Shown here piece by piece: positions 8,640 to 17,567 of a stretch of DNA of 64,000 bases (within the stretch, counting starts at the first letter, position 1; every line of letters begins with the position of its first letter). Source of the DNA: Flavobacterium rivuli WB 3.3-2 = DSM 21788 (GTDB taxonomy: Bacteria; Bacteroidota; Bacteroidia; Flavobacteriales; Flavobacteriaceae); contig NZ_KB899967.1 in assembly GCF_000378485.1 (NCBI RefSeq), positions 124,001-188,000 on the forward strand, given 5' to 3'. The notes under the pieces are model-generated. The model had not been told where the DNA came from. It did not search any database and was given only the letters and a program-made list of their open reading frames with translations. The position numbers were made by a program, and so were the translations under genes.

Positions 8640-9644
8640 CTATTTTTTCCGGATATCAATTACCTCATTAAATTCCTTTACAATTTTTTGTGTGACTGGT
8701 AACCTATAGCCTATATAGAACTCAAAATAATGCTGCTGGTCGGCAAGTTTGGTTCCCGGTCCTGAGTTATAATAAAAGGAATTGAAATTTATATTTGCCC
8801 CGGTGTAAAACTGGTTGTAATTATATCCTACAGCAGCCCTGTATTGCGCCTGCCAGGATATGCCACTGCTTTTCTCGCTGGGTGTACCGTCATTATATTT
8901 TGTAGTTATACTGTTATATCCTACCCCGCCATACACGCCGGCAGAAATTAAAAAATGGCCGTACAGTATTAAATTATAGTAGTACGCAGGGCCTGCCGCA
9001 ATATCTATGTTATGGTCGGCACTATTATCGTTGTTGGATATTTTGGTGTAATAATAATTTACAGATGGCACAAAGCTGCCGGCACTCTTTTTTTGCCATT
9101 CGTTTTGTGTATACGTAGCCCTGAAGGAGTAATTGGGATTAAAAACATACGATGTACTGCCACCAATTTTAACCACCTTAAGGTCGGAGAAGAAAACATT
9201 ATCATCCAACCCTAACCGCCTGCCCTCTACATAATAGCCTTTGGTGCTCATGTACTGCAAATTTTGCATCCACTTTTTTAAGTAAAAGCGTGTTCCAAAG
9301 GTAAAGTTCTTTGTTTTGCCCTTTATGTCATCGTCCTTATTAAACTTCAGGAATGTTGGCGTATAACCAAGATCTATTTCTATAAACCTAAACATGAAAG
9401 TTGCGGTAGAGCGTATCTGTTGGTTAGGGGTAATCTTAAACCGTAAATTGCTATTCCTGTCATGCACATCAAAAGACTGAAAGCCATTGCTTAAACTTAG
9501 CCTTGCAGAGAAATAATCGTCAAACTTTTCTATGTAAGGATTTGTGTTAATAGAGTCAGTTTCAGCCTGGGCAAAAACAAAATTGCCGTCTAATAAACAG
9601 TATGTTATAAATACTTTTAAGATAAGAAAATAGTGTTGCTTCAT
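8640..9644 (-). CDS. Outer-membrane beta-barrel protein, DUF4421-like
   Basis: 334 residues with a signal peptide (cleavage after about VFAQA). The mature protein shows alternating polar and hydrophobic strands typical of an outer-membrane barrel (FFSDLKVVKIGGSTSYVF; YGHFLISAGVYGGVGY; HYFEFYIGYRLP). The opening NPYIEKFDDYFSARLSLSNG and the overall plan match the DUF4421 family of Bacteroidota as I know it. No enzymatic motif is visible. It is a single gene in its own transcription unit, with about 200 A+T-rich bases on each side. The substrate or role is unknown. Confidence 0.65.
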   Translation of the reverse strand: MKQHYFLILKVFITYCLLDGNFVFAQAETDSINTNPYIEKFDDYFSARLSLSNGFQSFDVHDRNSNLRFKITPNQQIRSTATFMFRFIEIDLGYTPTFLKFNKDDDIKGKTKNFTFGTRFYLKKWMQNLQYMSTKGYYVEGRRLGLDDNVFFSDLKVVKIGGSTSYVFNPNYSFRATYTQNEWQKKSAGSFVPSVNYYYTKISNNDNSADHNIDIAAGPAYYYNLILYGHFLISAGVYGGVGYNSITTKYNDGTPSEKSSGISWQAQYRAAVGYNYNQFYTGANINFNSFYYNSGPGTKLADQQHYFEFYIGYRLPVTQKIVKEFNEVIDIRKK

Positions 9645-9879
9645 CCGATTCGTTTATGAGCCCAATTTACACTTTTTTTTATTTTGACAATCACGAAAAA
9701 CTTTAGCTGTTAATAATTTGGGGAATGTGGATTGTGTAGAAAGTGTAGACAATTCTACACTATAAATTTACAAATTTAGAATTAAAACCATGATTAACAA
9801 TAACTTAAAACTTCGGTATAAAGATTGGTATTTACTTGCCTGTAAGAAAACAGCCTAATTAATAATTACAAGCGCAAAC

Positions 9880-11289
9880 ATGAAAATAGATACCATTACT
9901 TCAAGCCAGCTAAACATAGATACAAACAATTATAGCAATGCCGACACTACTGTTACGGGCAAAAAACCAAAAGAAGTCTTTGTACCCGGTACACTGGTAC
10001 TTATAGGCACTTTTATTTTGCTTATAGGTGCTGCATTTTTAGTATACCAACTACAGCCGGAGTTTGATCTTTTGCATGAAGAACGATTAAAATCTCCCTG
10101 GGGACTCGCACTTATCGCAATAAGCATTACGTTACTGGTGGTTAAAGGAAGCTTCTTCATATACAATTTGTTCCTTTACTTTAAATACAAACCGGTAAAA
10201 TCTGTTTCAGACGATTTATTGCCAACGGTTACTGTAATCGTACCGGCATATAACGAAGGAAAACTTGTTTGGGACACACTTATAAGCCTTGCTGCCAGTA
10301 AATATCCTGAAAGCAAACTGCAAATACTGGCATTAGACGATGGCAGTAAAGATGATACATGGTACTGGATGCAGCAGGCAAAACAAAAATTAGGGAGCAG
10401 GCTCGATATTTACCAACAGCCTAAAAATATGGGTAAACGCCATGCCCTTTACCGTGGTTTTAACCTGGGCACAGGAGATGTTTTTGTAACAGTAGACAGC
10501 GACTCTGTAGTAAAAAAAGATACACTGCGCAATTTAGTAAGCCCACTGGTAACTAATAAAGAATGTGGCGCTGTTGCAGGTAATGTAAGAGTATTAAACA
10601 ACAAGAATAGCATTATTGCCAAGATGCTTAATGTTAGCTTTGTACTAAGTTTTGAATTTGTACGTTCTGCCGAAAGCAGCCTGGGGTCGGTAATGTGTAC
10701 ACCCGGTGCGTTGGCCGCCTATCGCAGGTCGGCAGTATTTGCCTGCCTTCCTGAATGGATAAACCAGACGTTTATGGGCCAGCCAAGTGATATTGGCGAA
10801 GACCGCGCTATGACGAACATGATCATGAAACAGGGCCACCATATCCTTTTTCAAAGAAATGCTTACGTGCTTACTAATGTTCCCGAAAAATATAAAGGAT
10901 TGTACAAAATGTTCATCCGCTGGGGACGCAGCAATGTAAGGGAAAACCTTATGATGTCTAAGTTCGTGTTTAAAGAATTCAGGGAAAAGTCTAAGTTGGG
11001 CACAAGGTTATTGTTCCTTAACCAGTTCCTGTCTATTATTACGGCTTATCCGTTTATTATATTAATGTTCATTTTAATACTATCATACCCGTTACTATTT
11101 TTAAGTTCTACACTGGTAGGTATATTAATTATGTCGAGTTTTCCGGTATTCTTTTATGCTAAACGTTACAGCTTATCAGAGTCGTTCTATGCTTACTCGT
11201 ATAGTATTTTGTACACCTTTGGCCTGTTCTGGATAACTCCTTATGCTATTGCAACTGCAAGTAAAAGAGGCTGGCTTACCAGAGGATAA
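9880..11289 (+). CDS. Family 2 glycosyltransferase, membrane-embedded polysaccharide synthase type
   Basis: 469 residues. Two N-terminal transmembrane helices (about 34-54 and 70-95), a cytoplasmic GT-A domain and about three C-terminal helices give the IcaA/hyaluronan-synthase-like layout. GT2 signatures are VTVIVPAYNEGK, ALDDGSKDDTW (UDP-sugar binding), VTVDSDS (metal-binding DxD-like), GEDRAMTNMI (catalytic ED) and FIRWGRSNVRE, a variant of the Q/R-xxRW acceptor motif. It probably polymerises or transfers a sugar at the inner membrane for an exopolysaccharide. The acceptor and sugar cannot be read from the sequence, and no polysaccharide gene cluster surrounds it. Confidence 0.85.
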   Translation: MKIDTITSSQLNIDTNNYSNADTTVTGKKPKEVFVPGTLVLIGTFILLIGAAFLVYQLQPEFDLLHEERLKSPWGLALIAISITLLVVKGSFFIYNLFLYFKYKPVKSVSDDLLPTVTVIVPAYNEGKLVWDTLISLAASKYPESKLQILALDDGSKDDTWYWMQQAKQKLGSRLDIYQQPKNMGKRHALYRGFNLGTGDVFVTVDSDSVVKKDTLRNLVSPLVTNKECGAVAGNVRVLNNKNSIIAKMLNVSFVLSFEFVRSAESSLGSVMCTPGALAAYRRSAVFACLPEWINQTFMGQPSDIGEDRAMTNMIMKQGHHILFQRNAYVLTNVPEKYKGLYKMFIRWGRSNVRENLMMSKFVFKEFREKSKLGTRLLFLNQFLSIITAYPFIILMFILILSYPLLFLSSTLVGILIMSSFPVFFYAKRYSLSESFYAYSYSILYTFGLFWITPYAIATASKRGWLTRG

Positions 11290-11312
11290 AAATTAATTTA
11301 AATTGAAACCAT

Positions 11313-11346
11313 AAAGAGGCAGCATAGTAATTAAGCTGCCTCTTTT
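11313..11346. terminator. Bidirectional intrinsic terminator
   Basis: The perfect stem AAGAGGCAGC (11314-11323) and GCTGCCTCTT (11335-11344) has an 11-nt loop and T/A runs on both sides. It lies between the convergent glycosyltransferase and DUF4256 genes and can serve both. Confidence 0.8.
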
Positions 11347-11368
11347 GCTATTCACTAATCTCAGATCA

Positions 11369-11935
11369 TTACACTCGTAACAAGCCTCTAAAAGCCCGTG
11401 CAGCATAGTAGGACCCTGCGCCATTATGATACACAAATACTGCATTATACCGAAAATCGGCAAAAACAGCACCGCCATGTTTTCTTATCCCGGCAGGTGT
11501 TTTTATCCAGCTTGATGTTTTTGCATCAAAGTTGCCAAGTTTTTGCAACTCCCTGTATTGCGCTTCGTCTAAAATTTCAATCCCCATATCGGCAGCCATA
11601 TCTATAGCAGTATTTTCCGGACGGTGTTCTTTTCTCGACTCCCACCCTTCGCGGTCATAACATACACTCCTGCGCCCTTTGGGCGTTTCGGCAGAACAAT
11701 CATAAAAAATATATTCGCCGGTTTTTTCGTCTAAGGCTACAACATCGGGTTCGCCGCCGGTTAGTTCCATTTCGTTAAGCGACCATAATTTTGCAGGACT
11801 GGCTTCAAGCTTTGCCTGCACATCTCCCCATTTAATGGCCGCATGGCGGTTCATGTTTTTATTAAAGCGAACCATTAATATTTTAAATAGTTCATCACGC
11901 TCTTCAACAGGCAACTCTTTTTTAATGCTGGCCAT
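11369..11935 (-). CDS. DUF4256 domain-containing protein
   Basis: 188 residues. It matches the DUF4256 family over its whole length: the N-terminal DELFKILMVRFNKNMNRH, then KWGDVQAKLE, LWSLNEMELTGGEPDVV, FYDCSAETPKGRRSVCYD and a C-terminal GIRKHGGAVFADFRYNAVFVYHNGA. No signal peptide or transmembrane segment, so it is cytosolic. Family function is unknown. It is a single gene facing the glycosyltransferase across a shared terminator. Confidence 0.88.
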   Translation of the reverse strand: MASIKKELPVEERDELFKILMVRFNKNMNRHAAIKWGDVQAKLEASPAKLWSLNEMELTGGEPDVVALDEKTGEYIFYDCSAETPKGRRSVCYDREGWESRKEHRPENTAIDMAADMGIEILDEAQYRELQKLGNFDAKTSSWIKTPAGIRKHGGAVFADFRYNAVFVYHNGAGSYYAARAFRGLLRV

Positions 11936-12047
11936 ATAGTCTTTGTATTGTAAACTTAGTAATTGATTTACGTAAATTTATGAATATTAAACATTTGACA
12001 ATACATATTACCGTTAAATACTACAAAATAGTAATTCTATATTTTAA

Positions 12048-12075
12048 TTGATTATTTTTATAAAATTTAATTTTT
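12048..12075 (+). promoter_or_regulatory. Candidate promoter for the GH43 gene
   Basis: TTG (12048-12050) lies 17 bp from TAATTTTT (12068-12075), a 7/8 match to TAnnTTTG, and 28 nt before the ATG. The surrounding region is A+T rich, so chance matches are possible. Confidence 0.4.
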
Positions 12076-12103
12076 ACACTTACCACACAATACTTATACT
12101 TTT

Positions 12104-13102
12104 ATGAAAAAAGCTTTATTTATTACATGGATTTTTTTAGTGTTTTCGGTAGCTCTAATGGCTCAGAAAAAACCGAAGGAAATAAGGAAGAATGTCCCTG
12201 TAGATTCTATAGTTTTAAGCGACCCTTTTATACTGGCCGATAAAAAAACCAACATGTATTACATGACCGGTACCGGTGGTATGCTCTGGAAAAGTAAGAA
12301 CCTTAAACTTTGGGAAGGGCCTTTTGAAGTAGCCAAAACCGACCCCACATCATGGATGGGGCCAAAGCCAATGATATGGGCTGCCGAAATTCATAACTAC
12401 AAAAACAAGTACTACTACTTTGCCACCTTTACTAACCAGGCGGTTACAATTGATACCGTAAACGGAAATACTGTAGAGCGACGTGCCTCTCACGTTTTAG
12501 TAAGCGATAAACCCGATGGGCCTTTTGTACCTATGAAGGATGCCACGTATTTACCTGCCAACAAGCCCACACTGGATGGAACCTTTTGGATAGATAAAGA
12601 CGGTAAGCCTTATATGGTGTATTGCTATGAATGGCTGCAGGCTGTTGACGGTACTATAGAAAAGATAGAATTGAAACCCGACCTAAGCGGATCTGTAGGC
12701 GAAGGGAAATTACTTTTTAAAGCAAGCGATTCGCCGTGGAGCCGTGAAAAAGACAAGAACGGCAAAGATGTACCTAACAGGGTAACTGATGGGCCTTATC
12801 TCTTTAAAACCGGTACTAACCGTTTGGGCATGATATGGACAAGCTGGATATATGATGTATATACTCAGGGCGTTGCCTACTCGCAAAGTGGCACGCTTGA
12901 TGGGCCGTGGATTCAGGAGAAAGATCCTATTACGCCGCCCAATTATGGCCACGGTATGTTGTTTAAAACTTTAGAAGGTAAACTTTTAATGTCATTACAC
13001 AGCCATAAAGACAATAAAGGGAAATACCACAGGGTGCCTCATTTTTTTGAAGTAGATATTACAGGCGATAAGTTAATTGTTGGTAAGCCCTTTATACCGT
13101 AG
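12104..13102 (+). CDS. Glycoside hydrolase family 43 protein
   Basis: 332 residues with a signal peptide (about 1-20, ending MAQ), so it is exported. The five-bladed propeller of GH43 is suggested by LSDPFILADKKTNMYYMTGT near the N-terminus (the Asp is the expected general base), MLWKSKNLKLWEGP, a WAAEIHNYKNKYYYFAT blade, and LDGTFWIDKDGKPYMVYCYEW. GH43 enzymes release arabinose, xylose or galactose from plant polysaccharides; the specificity here is unknown. No SusC/SusD pair is nearby, so this is not a classical polysaccharide utilisation locus. Confidence 0.85.
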   Translation: MKKALFITWIFLVFSVALMAQKKPKEIRKNVPVDSIVLSDPFILADKKTNMYYMTGTGGMLWKSKNLKLWEGPFEVAKTDPTSWMGPKPMIWAAEIHNYKNKYYYFATFTNQAVTIDTVNGNTVERRASHVLVSDKPDGPFVPMKDATYLPANKPTLDGTFWIDKDGKPYMVYCYEWLQAVDGTIEKIELKPDLSGSVGEGKLLFKASDSPWSREKDKNGKDVPNRVTDGPYLFKTGTNRLGMIWTSWIYDVYTQGVAYSQSGTLDGPWIQEKDPITPPNYGHGMLFKTLEGKLLMSLHSHKDNKGKYHRVPHFFEVDITGDKLIVGKPFIP

Positions 13103-13139
13103 AAAGCTGTATATATAAACAAATTGTAACTATTTGCAC

Positions 13140-14699
13140 TTACTTTTTGCAAATAGTATCTGCCCATGCAAATAATTCTTCAAGATCATAATCTCCACTA
13201 TGCGGCTTATCCCACGGTAGTGCAAAGTCTACATTAAAACCTTTATTCTCTAAATACGTAGCAAGGATTACTGATACAGCAAGACCAGTGTCGCTGTCTT
13301 TAGACCCATGCCTTATCCTCCAGTATTTAGATGTATTGGTATTTGGTAAACCTATATATTTCATAGGATTCATGATTTTAATAATCGCCGCATCGGCAGT
13401 AGATTTAACCTGCGCATTGTTAGCTGAAAATGCAGTAAAATGTTGCTTGTCAATTTTGTCTGTGCCAAAAAGCTGGTTTTCTCCGGCTGAAAGGTCGAGC
13501 GCATCAAACGCCGGAGGAGTTTTCATACGAGTCATGTATTTTATATAACTTTCAAAATCAATATCGGTTACTTTCTTACCTTTTATGGTAAGCCATGCAT
13601 GTTTCGCTAAGTCTGTTCCTTTATCAAGCTCCTTTTGTGCCGAAGCTATTACACATTTTTTTACATAATCTTTAAAAGCACCATTTCCTTTTTCATCTAA
13701 CGTGAGTTTTTCTCCCCTGCTTCCTGTTAACTGTAAGTTATTTACATAAGCCGTAAATGACTTTTTAAGTTCCGATGAAATTTTCAGCTGATCAGCAGTA
13801 AGAGCGGTATTACCGGCGGTAGTATTCATTCCCGGAAATTTTCGCTGCGCGGTGCTATTTATCCCATTAAACTGCCATTCATACACCATATCGGCATTAT
13901 CAAGGTTTGTTATAGGGCAATAAGCCGAAACCGCAAAAATGTCATCTGTAGCATTAGCCGCTCCCAAGGCTTTTAAGTAAGGGTCATAGTCGGTATTATT
14001 GCCCGTAGCGCCAAGAAGGGCAGATATAGCCCCGCCAGCACTGGTACCATTCGAAACAATTTTATTGGCATCTCCCGCCATACGGCTGTCGTTAAATTTT
14101 AAGTAACGTATGGCAGCTTTTAAATCTACTATTACTGCGGGTGCCTTACCTGTCTTGGTGGTCCTCCCTCTTGCTCCGGCAGATGCCACAACATAACCTT
14201 TAGAAAGTGCTGTTAAAACAGCCGACGGACGATTTGGCCCCATCATTCCCATTGGCATTGACCCGAGGCCGCCCAACGGAAGTTTTTCACCTTCAGGCGG
14301 TTTAGTTCCCGCAGGTATGTCTCCCATGTGACTTGGAAATTTTCCTTTTTTTGATGGTGATGCCGTTGCCGGATGGGCCGGCATATAGCCGCCAATTTCA
14401 TTTGGAAAAAAAATAGGTGCATTAGCTCCGGTATATCCATTAATACTTTTGCCCGAAAAGTATTCTTCGGGTATGTATATGTTTAATTTTTGGTAACTCG
14501 TGTCAACAGGATTTGCGACATAAACGATATTTTCATAAGCTCTAACCTTAAAACTTTTACCTTCTAAAGTAAGTTCCTGCATTTTATAATTTTCAGGATT
14601 AAAGTTTAAATCATACACGCTCTTCTCCTGGCAAAAAGTAAATGCACTGTATAGCAGAACAACAGTATATAATAAATAGTTTATCTTATTTTTCATCAT
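13140..14699 (-). CDS. Subtype B tannase-like secreted esterase
   Basis: 519 residues with a signal peptide (about 1-24). The alpha/beta-hydrolase fold carries the nucleophile motif GTSAGG with Ser220, preceded by VVASAGARGRT (oxyanion region) and followed by VSAYCPITNLDNADMVYEW, as in bacterial tannases. The C-terminal RHGSKDSDTG and WDKPHSGDYDLEELFAW supply the expected Asp and His. Tannases hydrolyse galloyl esters; Bacteroidota homologues may act on other phenolic or acyl esters. A second ATG one codon downstream (14696) is equally possible. It converges with the GH43 gene with 37 bp between them. Confidence 0.82.
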   Translation of the reverse strand: MMKNKINYLLYTVVLLYSAFTFCQEKSVYDLNFNPENYKMQELTLEGKSFKVRAYENIVYVANPVDTSYQKLNIYIPEEYFSGKSINGYTGANAPIFFPNEIGGYMPAHPATASPSKKGKFPSHMGDIPAGTKPPEGEKLPLGGLGSMPMGMMGPNRPSAVLTALSKGYVVASAGARGRTTKTGKAPAVIVDLKAAIRYLKFNDSRMAGDANKIVSNGTSAGGAISALLGATGNNTDYDPYLKALGAANATDDIFAVSAYCPITNLDNADMVYEWQFNGINSTAQRKFPGMNTTAGNTALTADQLKISSELKKSFTAYVNNLQLTGSRGEKLTLDEKGNGAFKDYVKKCVIASAQKELDKGTDLAKHAWLTIKGKKVTDIDFESYIKYMTRMKTPPAFDALDLSAGENQLFGTDKIDKQHFTAFSANNAQVKSTADAAIIKIMNPMKYIGLPNTNTSKYWRIRHGSKDSDTGLAVSVILATYLENKGFNVDFALPWDKPHSGDYDLEELFAWADTICKK

Positions 14700-14959
14700 T
14701 AAATATTTAGTAAAGTAAAACTAAACATTAAATCAATGTTCATCAAACTAATGAGATGAACACCCTTATAGTTGCGGTAAAAATTCTACAAAATAAAAAA
14801 AACAGCAATTCTGACAAAGCACTAATAACAGAACCAGTAATAACAATTTAACTATTTATCTAAAAAATAGCTAAATATTTTATGTTTTGATACATAAAAC
14901 TTACGAAATTAGTAGCGAATTTTGATTTTTATAATTTATAATTAGTTTTACGAAAAACA

Positions 14960-15145
14960 ATGTCTGCAATGGAATTTAATGGCCTTAAAAATAAAAACAA
15001 TTATAAGTATGTATATAAAACTACCCGCGAAAAACTTGATAAAAATGAATCTGTTGTAAGCTTTTGCTATGCAATTGCAGCCGCCTGCCTACTAATAATA
15101 CTGGTAATGGTTTTACAGTATTATGGGTATTTAAAGGTTGATTGA
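14960..15145 (+). CDS. Small single-pass membrane protein
   Basis: 61 residues: a basic, Asn/Lys-rich cytoplasmic N-terminus (about 1-33), then one transmembrane helix (FCYAIAAACLLIILVMVLQYYG, about 35-56) and a short tail. No family was recognised. The internal ATG at residue 4 is an alternative start. Its coding status rests on the clear charged-plus-hydrophobic pattern and on the absence of any competing ORF. The upstream 260 bp is very A+T rich and otherwise featureless. Confidence 0.4.
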   Translation: MSAMEFNGLKNKNNYKYVYKTTREKLDKNESVVSFCYAIAAACLLIILVMVLQYYGYLKVD

Positions 15146-15184
15146 AAATTTCACTTTAATATTATCTATTTTACATTACTAATT

Positions 15185-17017
15185 TTACTGATACCCTTTA
15201 GCCTGCAAATTAAACAACTCTGCATAGCGGCCGTTTTGTGCCAGGAGCTCTTCATGGGTACCTATTTCAAGCAGTTGCCCTTTATCTAAAACCAAAATCC
15301 TGTCGGCAAGCCTTGCTGTAGAAAAACGGTGCGAAATAAGAACGGCACTTTTACCTTTGGTAAGGTTAGAGAACCGCTGAAAAACCTCATATTCGGCACG
15401 GGCATCCAGCGCAGCGGTAGGCTCATCAAGAATAAGTACCTGCGCTTCTTTCATGTAAATACGCGAAAGAGCCACCTTTTGCCATTCGCCACCGGATAGT
15501 TCTACGCCGTTATTAAAGCGCTTGCCTAAAGTCTGTTCATAATGTAGTGGTAATTTATCGGCAAGGGCATCGGCAGTACTGGCTTTTGCCGCTGCTTTAA
15601 TAAGCTCGACGTTATCCTGTTGGGTTATGTTACCCACAGCAATGTTGTTAGAAAGTGTCATTTGGTAACGCAAATAATCCTGAAAAATAACACCCAGGTT
15701 AAGGCGCAAATCATCAGGGTCGTAATCTTTAAGATCGGTGCCATCCAGTAAAATACGGCCTTCGGTAGGTTCATAAAGCCGCGCAAGGAGTTTTACCAGT
15801 GTCGTTTTACCTGCACCGTTCTCGCCCACTAATGCCAGTGTTTCGCCCGGATGCAATGTAAAATTTAGGTGCCTGTTTGCCCAGTTATCAGAGTGGCGGT
15901 ATTTAAAACCAACATTCTCAAAAGTGAAGCCCTCTTTTATAGGCCTGGGAAAAGGAATAGGATTTTTTGATACCTGCATAACGGGCATAATATCAAAAAA
16001 TTCCATAAAATCGGTCAGGTAAATTGCACCCTGCGATATGGTGGTAAACCTCAGCAATATTCCCTCGGTAAGGGTACGCAACTGTCTAAATGAGCCTGCC
16101 AGAAAAGTAAGGTCGCCTACGGTAAGTGTGCCGTTAACAGTTTTTATAATTATAAACACATAAGCCGCATAGTAGCCCGTGCTGCCCAGCATAGAAAAGA
16201 ACGTTCCCCATAAAGAGCGGCGTATGGCAAGCTGGCTGTTGTCTTTATAAAACTGGTCACTCAACCGTTTAAAACGGCTGATTATAAAATCGCCCAGGTT
16301 AAATATCTTAACCTCTTTAGCTGTTTCGTCGCTGGCACCAAGAAAACGCAGGTAATCAAGTTCGCGGCGTTCGGGAGTTTGGCTGCGGGTAAGGGAATAA
16401 TTTTGGTTATTAAAGTAGCTTTCGCCAATAAACGATGGCAAAATAGTTACTACTAATAACACTATAAGCCACGGGTTAAAGGCAAGCAGGCCTGTTACTA
16501 AAAATGCCATAGATATAATGTCCTGTATTTGCGCCATAGCCTGAGAGAGCAGCATGGTACGCCCCAGTGTTTGCTGCCGTGCACGCTCCAGCTTATCGTA
16601 AAACTCAGCATCTTCCGATTGTTCCAGGTCGAGCGTGGCGGCATGCTTCATTATCTTAACCGATGTATAGTTAGAGAACGAATCGCCAAGCAAACTGTCC
16701 AGAAGGCTGGTTATGCGGCTTAGGGCATCGGTAGTTATAGCAAGAGCAAATTCTAAGGCTATAAGCTGGTACAGGTACGTATGGTCGGTTCCCTCTCCCT
16801 GGCCGCTTAAGTGCACCACCTGGTCTATAATAAGTTTGCCCACATACAGCAAGGCTACGGGCATGGCACTGCGTACTATCCTGAATAAAAAACTGAAAAA
16901 TGTTTTTTGCGGACTGCTTTGCCATACCAGTTTAAAAAATGCGGGCAGGTTAGAAAGTGCACTTATGCGCTCTTTAAAACCTGCTTTTTTTGCAATTGGT
17001 GGAATTTTTTCCCTCAT
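15185..17017 (-). CDS. ABC transporter with fused membrane and ATPase domains (exporter type)
   Basis: 610 residues. The N-terminal six-helix exporter domain spans about residues 25-340. The C-terminal ATPase carries Walker A GENGAGKTTL at about 395-404, the Q-loop VIFQDYLRYQ, the signature LSGGEWQKVALSR at about 505, Walker B VLILDEP at about 527 and the H-loop LISHRFST. Such half-transporters dimerise and export lipids, peptides or drugs. An aromatic-rich Q-loop (DYLRYQMTL) and loose exporter helices resemble those near lantibiotic or antibiotic genes, but no partner gene is present, so the substrate is unknown. It is a single gene. Confidence 0.88.
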   Translation of the reverse strand: MREKIPPIAKKAGFKERISALSNLPAFFKLVWQSSPQKTFFSFLFRIVRSAMPVALLYVGKLIIDQVVHLSGQGEGTDHTYLYQLIALEFALAITTDALSRITSLLDSLLGDSFSNYTSVKIMKHAATLDLEQSEDAEFYDKLERARQQTLGRTMLLSQAMAQIQDIISMAFLVTGLLAFNPWLIVLLVVTILPSFIGESYFNNQNYSLTRSQTPERRELDYLRFLGASDETAKEVKIFNLGDFIISRFKRLSDQFYKDNSQLAIRRSLWGTFFSMLGSTGYYAAYVFIIIKTVNGTLTVGDLTFLAGSFRQLRTLTEGILLRFTTISQGAIYLTDFMEFFDIMPVMQVSKNPIPFPRPIKEGFTFENVGFKYRHSDNWANRHLNFTLHPGETLALVGENGAGKTTLVKLLARLYEPTEGRILLDGTDLKDYDPDDLRLNLGVIFQDYLRYQMTLSNNIAVGNITQQDNVELIKAAAKASTADALADKLPLHYEQTLGKRFNNGVELSGGEWQKVALSRIYMKEAQVLILDEPTAALDARAEYEVFQRFSNLTKGKSAVLISHRFSTARLADRILVLDKGQLLEIGTHEELLAQNGRYAELFNLQAKGYQ

Positions 17018-17049
17018 GCTGCAAAGTTACAACCTGTAGCGCATCATCT

Positions 17050-17454
17050 CTATAATTTAAAAAAGAAAAAAGCAATGGCAGCCCATTCTTTCTTTACACC
17101 CTTAGCATACCCTATGGTCTGGCTGGCTGCATCCTGCACAGTACCGTTATCTTTTATATAACCTATAGTCATGTAGTTACTGCCCTGTACCCTGCCATCT
17201 TCATTTATGTACCCAAGAGTCTGGTGATAATTATCCTGTACTTTTCCGTCTTTAAAGTAACCTACGATAGTATGCAGCCTGTCCACAATTTTTCCGTCAC
17301 CATCTATAGTAAGTACGGTAGTATACCCGCTATCCTGTATCTCTCCCTCTTCTGTTACATACCCTTTAGTCCCGTAATCGCTTGTTTCTAAGCTTTGGGC
17401 AGTAAGTAAATTTGCACATAATAATACAGCGGCAGTTAAAAGTATTCGTTTCAT
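17050..17454 (-). CDS. Secreted five-repeat beta protein
   Basis: 134 residues with a signal peptide (about 1-19, ending TAQ). The mature part is made of about five repeats of roughly 20-25 residues of the form T-x-G-Y-hydrophobic-x-x-(D/E)-G-x-(V/I)-Q-D, for example TLGYINEDGRVQGSNYM and TIGYIKDNGTVQDAAS. This suggests a small closed beta structure; I recall a family called 5-fold beta-flower protein that fits. It ends with a short hydrophobic tail (WAAIAFFFFKL), which could be an anchor. Function is unknown. Confidence 0.65.
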   Translation of the reverse strand: MKRILLTAAVLLCANLLTAQSLETSDYGTKGYVTEEGEIQDSGYTTVLTIDGDGKIVDRLHTIVGYFKDGKVQDNYHQTLGYINEDGRVQGSNYMTIGYIKDNGTVQDAASQTIGYAKGVKKEWAAIAFFFFKL

Positions 17455-17545
17455 GTAATTTAGATATCTGTAGCTAAGATAAGCACTCTGTGTTAAATTA
17501 ACTTTGAAATAATAGTACAGCAGGCAACTTTATTATTATAGTTTT

Positions 17546-17553
17546 TACCTTTG
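17546..17553 (+). promoter_or_regulatory. Bacteroidota -7 promoter element
   Basis: TACCTTTG, an exact TAnnTTTG match, lies 14 nt before the alkaline phosphatase ATG. No -33 TTG and no recognisable Pho box are seen. Confidence 0.45.
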
Positions 17554-17567
17554 GAAAAATTTTTACA

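Noticed and set aside
13129..13157. Inverted repeat ACTATTTGCA/TGCAAATAGT as a terminator
   Set aside because: It overlaps the tannase stop codon, and its T run is in the loop rather than after the stem, so it is not a clear terminator on either strand.
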